Of a DNA stretch of 64,000 nucleotides, positions 58,401 to 64,000 are shown piece after piece. The notes under the pieces were generated by a model that was not told the origin of the DNA, ran no database searches, and saw nothing but the letters and a program-made list of their open reading frames with translations. The DNA lies in the NCBI RefSeq assembly GCF_010730055.1, contig NZ_AP022575.1, positions 3,348,001 to 3,412,000 on the forward strand, given 5' to 3'. The stretch's first letter is position 1; the number at the start of each line of letters is the position of its first letter. The position numbers and the translations under genes are program-made. This stretch comes from Mycobacterium shinjukuense. Its GTDB lineage: Bacteria; Actinomycetota; Actinomycetes; Mycobacteriales; Mycobacteriaceae.

Positions 58401-61400
58401 GCTGGGCGAACCTGGGCAACACCATTTCCGGCTTCTACAACACCAGCACGGCGAATCTCGCGACCCCCGCCAATGTCTCGGGCCTCTACAACATCGGCAC
58501 CGACCTGGCCGGCGTTTTCCAGAGTAATTCCGGGACGATCTTCAACCTGGGGCTTGCCGACCTTGGCCGGTTGAACGTGGGCAGCGGAAACATCGGCGAC
58601 TTCAACGTCGGCAGCGGCAACGTCGGCAGCTTCAACATTTTCTCCGGAAACCAGGGCGTCTACAATCTCGGCCCCGGAAACCTGGGCAACTACAACGTCG
58701 GTTTCGGAAACCTGGGCAGCTACAACATCGGCCTGGGGAATTTGGGCGACTACAACCAGGGCTTCGGCAACACCGGCAGCAACAACATCGGCTTCGGCAA
58801 CACCGGCGACAACAACATCGGCATCGGGCTGACCGGTACCAACCAGCAAGGCTTTGGCGGCTGGAACTCGGGCACCGGCAACATCGGCCTGTTCAACTCC
58901 GGCACCAACAACATCGGCATCGGCAACTCGGGCACCGGAAACTGGGGCATCGGCAACACCGGCAACCTCAACACCGGCATCGGCAACACCGGCAGCCTCA
59001 ACACGGGCCTGTTCAACACCGGCAACGTCAACACCGGCGTCGCCAACGCCGGCAACTACAACACCGGCAACTACAACACCGGCGACTTCAACACCGGCGT
59101 CGCCAACCGCGGTGACTACAACACCGGCGGCTACAACACCGGCGACTACAGCACCGGCCTTGCCAACCAGGGCGACATTGCCACCGGGGCCTTCATCACC
59201 GGCGACATGGGCAACGGCTTCATGTGGCGCGGCGATCAGCAGGGCCTATGGGGCGCCGGCTACCGGCTCCATGTTCCCGAGATTCCCGCGCACGTGACCG
59301 TGGAGGTTCCCCTCAATATCCCCATCACCGCCAGCTTCACCAACACCGTCTACAGCGGCATCACCCTGCACGACGTCCACTTCGGTTTCACCATCGAGAT
59401 CGGGCCGATCCCCCTGGCCGAGGGCGTGATCAACTCCGTCACCCTGCCGCCGATCACAGCGACCGGTCCAGCGATTTCATTCAACATCGGCGCCACCGAC
59501 GGTACGACAAAGATATCGATCCCCGCCACGGCCAGCATCGGCCCGGTCGACTGGACGCCGGTCAACATCCCGGCGGCCACCGGTTTCTTCAACGCCACCA
59601 CCGGCGCGTCCTCGGGCTTCTTCAACGGCGGCCCCGGAACCGTGTCGGGCATTGGCAACATCGGCGCAAACATCTCGGGGTTCCAGAACGTCGCGACCAA
59701 CGGCGCCTCCGGCGTCAACAACTACGGCTCGCTGCAGTCGGGTCTGGCGAACCTGGGCAACACCGTTTCGGGCGTTTACAACACCGGCATCGGGACGCCG
59801 GCCAACGTGTCGGGTATCTCCAACGTCGGCAGCAATCTCGCGGGCGCCTTCTTCAGCCAGGTGCCGCCGCCGGGAATGTCGACGTTCAACGTGGGCTTGG
59901 GCAACGTCGGCCACAACAACGTCGGCTTCGGCAACGTCGGAAACAACAACGTCGGCTTCGGCAACGTCGGAGACAACAACGTCGGCTTCGCAAACCTCGG
60001 CAGCTTCAACATCGGCAGCGGCAACACCGGCAACTACAACGTCGGCCCCGGGAACCTGGGCGACTACAACATCGGCCTGGGGAACCTGGGCACCTACAAC
60101 ATCGGCTTCGGCAACTTCGGCAACTACAACCAGGGCTTGGGCAACGCTGGAGACTTCAACCAGGGCCTGGCGAACACCGGCGACAACAACGTCGGCACCG
60201 GACTGACCGGTGACAACCTGCAAGGCTTCGGCGACTGGAACTCCGGCACCGGAAACAGCGGCCTGCTCAACTCGGGCACCAACAACGTCGGCTTGTTCAA
60301 CTCGGGCACCGGAAACATCGGCATCGGGAACTCCGGCACCGGAAACTTCGGCATCGGCAACACCGGCAACACCAACACCGGACTGTTCAACACCGGCGCC
60401 ATCAACACCGGTTTGTTCAACCCCGGCAACGTCAACACCGGCATCGGCAACACGGGTCACTACAACACCGGCAGCTTCAACGCGGGCGGCTTCAACACCG
60501 GCGGCTTCAACCCGGCCGCCTACAACACCGGCTGGTTGAACACCGGCGACTACAACACCGGCTTCGCCAACTCCGGCAACGTCAACACCGGCGCCTTCAA
60601 CGGCGGCAACTACAACAACGGCTTCCTGTGGCGCGGCGACAACCAGGGCCAGTGGGGCACCAGCTACACCATGTCCATTCCGGACACCGCCATCCCGGTG
60701 AACGTGCGGGTGCCGATCTTCCTGGACATCCCGATCAGCGGCACGCTGGGCACCATCACCGTGCTGAGCTTCAACGTTCCAAGTGTCACCGTCGAAGCAA
60801 CTCTGGTTGGCATCGGTGTCAAGCTCGTCAAGGTCAACGGATTCACCATCCCGAACATCTCGATTAACCTTCCCGCGATAGGTCTCAACATCGGCGCCGG
60901 CCCCGGGCCGCTCATCGACATCGTCGGCAGCGGCGGCCTGCTGCCCATCAAGATCCCGATCGTGGACATCCCGGCCGCCCCGGGCTTCGGGAACCAGACG
61001 GGCATGCCGTCGTCGGGCTTCCTCAACTCCGGTCCCGGCACGGTGTCGGGCTTCGGCAACGTCGGCAGCAACAGTTCCGGCTTCTTCAACCTCGCCTCGG
61101 GCGCCTCCGGAATTTCGGGCTACAAGAACCTCGGCGACCTGGTCTCCGGCGTGTCCAACCTCGGCAACACCGTCTCGGGCTTCCTCAACACCAGCACGCT
61201 GGGCCTGGCGACGCCGGCCAATGTGTCGGGTGCTGGGAACATCGGCGGCAACATCGCCGGTCTGGTCAACAACAACCCGAACTTCAACTTGGGCTTCGCC
61301 AACATCGGCACCGCAAACCTCGGCTCCGGCAACCTCGGCGACTTCAACGTCGGCTTCGGCAATATCGGCAACTCGAACGTCGGCGGCGGCAACGTCGGCA

Positions 61401-64000
61401 GCTTCAACGTCTTCTCCGGGAACCAGGGCATCTACAACGTCGGGCCGGCAAACCTGGGCAGCTACAACCTCGGCCTGGGCAACCTGGGCAGCTACAACAT
61501 CGGCCTAGCGAACCTGGGCGACTACAACCAGGGCTTCGCCAACGTCGGCAGCAACAACATCGGCTTCGGCAACACCGGCAACAACAACATCGGCATCGGG
61601 CTCACCGGCAACGGCCAGCAAGGTTTCGGCGGCTGGAACTCCGGCAGCGGCAACACCGGCCTGTTCAACTCGGGCACCAACAACATCGGCTTGTTCAACT
61701 CGGGCACCGGCAACGTCGGCATCGGAAACTCGGGCACCGGCAACACCGGCATCGGCAACCCGGGCATCGGCAACACCGGCATCGGCAACGTGGGCACTGG
61801 AAACTGGGGTCTGTGGAACACCGGCACCGCCAACACCGGCCTCGCCAACCCGGGCGACTACAACACCGGCGCCTACAACACCGGAAGCACGAACACCGGC
61901 CTCGCCAACCCGGGCGACTACAACACCGGCGCCTACAACACCGGAAACTCCAACACCGGCAGCTTCAACCAGGGCGCCTTCAACACCGGCCACTTCAACA
62001 CCGGTGACTTCAACACCGGCCTGGGGAACTCGGGCGACGTCAACACCGGCGCCTTCAACGCGGGCAACTTCAACAACGGCATCTTGTGGCGAGGCGATTA
62101 CCAGGGACTGTGGGGCACTCACGCCGAAATCGGCATTCCGCAGTTCCCCATCCTGAACTTCGACATCAACATTCCCATCAACATCCCCATTCACCTCGAC
62201 CTGGGCGTCCTCGCCCTCAACGGCTTCAGCTTCCCGAGGATCACCATCAACGCCCTCGGTATCACCAACTTCGGCATCGGGCCCATCACCATTCCAAGGA
62301 TCACCGGCACCCTGCCGGTGATCGATGTCACCATCGGCTCGCCGACCACCTCGATACCGATCCACATCCGCAGCGGCCTCGGCCCCATCAGGGTCGTGCT
62401 GCTCGACATCCCGCCGGCCCCCGGCTTTGGCAACTCGACCACCGGCCCGTCGTCGGGCTTCTTCAACACCGGCACCGGCACCGCGTCCGGTTTCGCAAAC
62501 GTCGGCAGCAATTCGGGCTTGTGGAACAGCACCGTGGCGGCCGTCGGAAACTCCGGTATGCAGAACTTCGGCTCGCTGCAGTCGGGCTGGGCGAACCTGG
62601 GCAACACCGTCTCGGGCATCTACAACACCAGCACGGCCAACCTGTCGACCCCGGCCAACGGCTCGGGCCTGTACAACCTCGGCACCAACCTGGCCGGCCT
62701 GTTCCGCGGCCCGGACGGAACCGTGATCCTCAACGCCGGCCTGGCCGACCTTGGCCGGTGGAACGTGGGCAGCGCCAACATCGGCGATGTCAACCTCGGC
62801 AGCGGCAACCTGGGCAGCGGAAACGTCGGCGTCGGCAACGTCGGCAGCTCCAACGTCGGGGCCGGCAACATCGGCAGCGGCAACATCGGGTTCGGCAACG
62901 CCGGGCCCGGGCTGACGGCGGCGCTGGGCAACATCGGCATCGGCAACACCGGCCACTTCAACGTCGGCTTCGGCAACACCGGCGACGGCAACATCGGCTT
63001 CGGCAACACCGGCAACGGCAACATCGGCATCGGGCTCACCGGCGACGGCCAGGTCGGGCTTGGTCCGTTGAACTTCGGCGTCGCCAACATGGGCCTGTTC
63101 AACCTGGGCGACAACAACATCGGCCTGGCCAACGCCGGAAACTTCAACCAGGGGTTCGCCAACACCGGCAACAACAACATCGGCCTGTTCAACACCGGCA
63201 ACGGCAACGTCGGCGTCGGGCTCACCGGCGACGGCCAATCCGGGTTCAGCTCGCTGAACTCCGGCGCCGGCAACACCGGGTTCTTCAACTCGGGCACCGG
63301 CAACACCGGGTTGTTCAACTCCGGCACCGGCAACATCGGCCTGTTCAACTCGGGCACCGGCAACGTCGGCATCGGCAACATGGGCAGCGGCGGCTTCGGC
63401 ATCGGCCTGTCCGGCAACAACCAGATCGGCCTCGGCGGCACCAACTCGGGCAGCTTCAACGTCGGCCTGTTCAACTCGGGCACCGGCAACGTCGGCATCG
63501 GCAACTCGGGGACCGGGAACTGGGGCATCGGCAACTCCGGCACCGGCAACACCGGCATCGGCAACACCGGTACCTGGAACTCGGGCCTGTTCAACGCCGG
63601 CACCTTCAACACCGGCCTGGGCAACCCGGGCGACTTCAACACGGGCTTCTTCAACATCGGCAACTTCAACACCGGCATCGCCAACCTGGGCGACTTCAAC
63701 ACCGGCTCGCACAACACCGGCGACTACAACACCGGGATGGCCAACTCCGGTGACTTTGGCACCGGCGGCTACATCACCGGCGACATGAACAACGGCTTCT
63801 TCTGGCGCGCCGATCGACAGGGCCTATTGGCGGCCAACTACACCATCACGGTCGAGAGGGTTCCGGCGTTCCTGACTGTCGACGTCCCGGTGTATGTCCC
63901 GATCACCGTCAGCATCACCCCCGTGTCCATCCCCGCGGTCACCATTCCCGTGTTCGACGCCCGAGGCTCACTCGACTTGGTCCTGTACAAGGGCACGGTC
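55472..64000 (+). CDS. Giant PPE protein, MPTR subfamily, runs off the right edge
   Basis: ATG 55472 after AGGGACAGACG; the frame stays open for 2843 codons to the window end with no stop. The PPE domain (about 180 residues) has SFAVLPPEINSARLYLGAG, the WxG in GSAWQGAAAA and LVFTNWLGQNAPAIAAAES. The rest is NxGxGN-type MPTR text, broken by non-repeat inserts of 60-130 residues that follow NNGFLWRGDxQG at about 56.70, 57.89 (variant), 59.21, 60.61, 62.08 and 63.79 kb. The inserts are rich in Ile/Pro beta-like text (IPITVSITPVSIPAVTIPVF) and most end APGFGNxTxxPSSGFFN. So the gene is a multi-module array about 1.2-1.7 kb per module. Giant PPE proteins of this type are surface-exported; no PE partner is in view. 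Confidence 0.93.
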   Translation, partial: MSFAVLPPEINSARLYLGAGLGPMLDAAGAWQGLASELGSAATAFSSVTAGLTGSAWQGAAAAAMAGAAAPYLGWLTAAAAQAERTATQARLAAAAFEAALAATVPPEIISANRAQFVQLVFTNWLGQNAPAIAAAESLYEQMWAQDVAAMFAYRAGAAAAVSGLTPFTQPLQGLAAAIPASAAAAATTFRNLGVANIGQGNVGNANVGDFNVGSGNRGSGNIGSGNIGSSNVGFGNVGPALTAALGNIGFGNTGSNNIGFGNTGNNNIGFGNTGDNNIGIGLTGNNQQGFGGWNSGAGNVGLFNSGTDNVGIGNSGTGNFGIGNSGNSYNTGIGNSGDANTGFFNSGIANTGIGNSGSYNTGSYNPGDSNTGGFNQGKYNTGYLNSGNYNTGLANTGNVNTGAFIGGNFSNGFLWRGDFQGLIFGSPGFGNSTTIPSSGFFNSGAGSASGFVNSGANNSGFFNSSLGAVGNSGLGNTGVLQSGLINSGNTISGALNTSLVAITTPAFISGLFNTGSNMSGFFGGPATFNLGLANRGAVNILANANIGSYNILGSGNVGSYNILGSGNIGSGNILGSGNVGSNNFGSGNVGSNNFGSGNIGIFNVGSGNLGSYNIGPGNLGDYNIGFGNAGNYNQGFANTGNNNIGFANTGSNSFGIGLTGDGQVGIGALNSGIGNSGLFNSGSNNIGLFNAGTGNVGIGNSGTGNMGLLNAGVGNWGFENPGTGNTGLLNAGAYNTGWANVGTVNTGWANPGSHNTGGFNVGDTNTGNFNIGDTNSGSYNPGNINTGFFNTGNVNTGLLNSGNFNNGFSQSLDNQGQIGIDLSFTTPYIPINYQMIMPVHEVRIFDSMPIPITMAGVVFPQTFYLGGLFFFGPVVLGGSTLFTPTVTLTIGGPTVTLPITVVGALESREIVFLRIPAAPGFGNTTTNPSSGFFNSGTGGTSGFQNFGSGSSGIWNSGVPGAFGTSGFQNFGSLQSGWANLGNTISGFYNTSTANLATPANVSGLYNIGTDLAGVFQSNSGTIFNLGLADLGRLNVGSGNIGDFNVGSGNVGSFNIFSGNQGVYNLGPGNLGNYNVGFGNLGSYNIGLGNLGDYNQGFGNTGSNNIGFGNTGDNNIGIGLTGTNQQGFGGWNSGTGNIGLFNSGTNNIGIGNSGTGNWGIGNTGNLNTGIGNTGSLNTGLFNTGNVNTGVANAGNYNTGNYNTGDFNTGVANRGDYNTGGYNTGDYSTGLANQGDIATGAFITGDMGNGFMWRGDQQGLWGAGYRLHVPEIPAHVTVEVPLNIPITASFTNTVYSGITLHDVHFGFTIEIGPIPLAEGVINSVTLPPITATGPAISFNIGATDGTTKISIPATASIGPVDWTPVNIPAATGFFNATTGASSGFFNGGPGTVSGIGNIGANISGFQNVATNGASGVNNYGSLQSGLANLGNTVSGVYNTGIGTPANVSGISNVGSNLAGAFFSQVPPPGMSTFNVGLGNVGHNNVGFGNVGNNNVGFGNVGDNNVGFANLGSFNIGSGNTGNYNVGPGNLGDYNIGLGNLGTYNIGFGNFGNYNQGLGNAGDFNQGLANTGDNNVGTGLTGDNLQGFGDWNSGTGNSGLLNSGTNNVGLFNSGTGNIGIGNSGTGNFGIGNTGNTNTGLFNTGAINTGLFNPGNVNTGIGNTGHYNTGSFNAGGFNTGGFNPAAYNTGWLNTGDYNTGFANSGNVNTGAFNGGNYNNGFLWRGDNQGQWGTSYTMSIPDTAIPVNVRVPIFLDIPISGTLGTITVLSFNVPSVTVEATLVGIGVKLVKVNGFTIPNISINLPAIGLNIGAGPGPLIDIVGSGGLLPIKIPIVDIPAAPGFGNQTGMPSSGFLNSGPGTVSGFGNVGSNSSGFFNLASGASGISGYKNLGDLVSGVSNLGNTVSGFLNTSTLGLATPANVSGAGNIGGNIAGLVNNNPNFNLGFANIGTANLGSGNLGDFNVGFGNIGNSNVGGGNVGSFNVFSGNQGIYNVGPANLGSYNLGLGNLGSYNIGLANLGDYNQGFANVGSNNIGFGNTGNNNIGIGLTGNGQQGFGGWNSGSGNTGLFNSGTNNIGLFNSGTGNVGIGNSGTGNTGIGNPGIGNTGIGNVGTGNWGLWNTGTANTGLANPGDYNTGAYNTGSTNTGLANPGDYNTGAYNTGNSNTGSFNQGAFNTGHFNTGDFNTGLGNSGDVNTGAFNAGNFNNGILWRGDYQGLWGTHAEIGIPQFPILNFDINIPINIPIHLDLGVLALNGFSFPRITINALGITNFGIGPITIPRITGTLPVIDVTIGSPTTSIPIHIRSGLGPIRVVLLDIPPAPGFGNSTTGPSSGFFNTGTGTASGFANVGSNSGLWNSTVAAVGNSGMQNFGSLQSGWANLGNTVSGIYNTSTANLSTPANGSGLYNLGTNLAGLFRGPDGTVILNAGLADLGRWNVGSANIGDVNLGSGNLGSGNVGVGNVGSSNVGAGNIGSGNIGFGNAGPGLTAALGNIGIGNTGHFNVGFGNTGDGNIGFGNTGNGNIGIGLTGDGQVGLGPLNFGVANMGLFNLGDNNIGLANAGNFNQGFANTGNNNIGLFNTGNGNVGVGLTGDGQSGFSSLNSGAGNTGFFNSGTGNTGLFNSGTGNIGLFNSGTGNVGIGNMGSGGFGIGLSGNNQIGLGGTNSGSFNVGLFNSGTGNVGIGNSGTGNWGIGNSGTGNTGIGNTGTWNSGLFNAGTFNTGLGNPGDFNTGFFNIGNFNTGIANLGDFNTGSHNTGDYNTGMANSGDFGTGGYITGDMNNGFFWRADRQGLLAANYTITVERVPAFLTVDVPVYVPITVSITPVSIPAVTIPVFDARGSLDLVLYKGTV

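Noticed and set aside
56162..63753. Several 300-730-residue frames in and opposite the giant PPE gene
   Set aside because: The NxGxGN repeat gives periodic text in all frames (Val-Ala-Asp, Leu-Pro-Val or Arg-Gln-His repeats). Only the frame starting at 55472 has a PPE domain and ribosome site.
56000..64000. Repetitive DNA that could be mistaken for a CRISPR array
   Set aside because: The repeats are coding, vary in length by multiples of three and have no spacer structure. No cas genes are present.

Overview
The window is mycobacterial and almost certainly from a slow-growing pathogen-related species. It is GC-rich, encodes PE, PPE and PE_PGRS proteins and type VII secretion (ESX) genes, and its two flanks follow the gene order I remember for M. 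tuberculosis H37Rv from Rv0358 to Rv0385. All Rv numbers here are from memory of that order, not from a search. EsxA and EsxB are nearly identical to the M. tuberculosis proteins. The species cannot be fixed from the sequence alone.

Layout. 1-1340 is the left flank (Rv0358- and Rv0359-like). 1365-30705 is a large accessory island inserted between the Rv0359- and Rv0360c-like genes. 30806-45220 is core chromosome: DUF3151, a membrane protein, fructose-bisphosphate aldolase, DedA, GH76, a complete form I CO dehydrogenase (cox) cluster and a divergent LysR regulator. 45584-47455 is a PE_PGRS gene. 47913-55144 is core again: dodecin, an RNA methyltransferase, a lipoprotein, pyrE, a membrane protein, clpB and a flavohaemoglobin. 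From 55472 a giant PPE-MPTR gene runs off the right edge.

The island is the unusual part. It looks like a second, broken copy of the whole ESX-1 locus. Retained are espE/espF-like genes, espH, eccB, PE35, PPE68, esxB, esxA, espJ, espK and a detached espB. Short relics show that eccA and eccC were once present: a 3' end of eccA between espH and eccB, and a 5' end of eccCa just after eccB. No EccA, EccC, EccD, EccE or MycP is encoded here, so the substrates must use a machine encoded elsewhere. The espE-like gene has been amplified into at least five further copies or fragments (7.4-19.5 kb). These share an almost identical membrane/WxG core but carry different AT-rich, acidic N-terminal extensions and two kinds of C-terminus. 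Two copies form a 1.3-kb inverted repeat around an IS21-type element. Two other copies are frameshifted, and further fragments remain. A conserved element of about 36 bp lies 150-350 bp upstream of most island transcription units, always in the same orientation to the gene, including an orphan copy. IS21, IS3-like and IS982-like relics and a possible group II intron relic litter the island.

In the core part, the cox genes (coxM, coxS, coxL, XdhC-like, MobA-like, coxD, coxG, coxE) are tightly packed, often with 4-bp overlaps, and face away from the LysR gene. They would make an aerobic Mo-Cu CO dehydrogenase with its maturation proteins. clpB has an upstream HspR-type (HAIR) inverted repeat.
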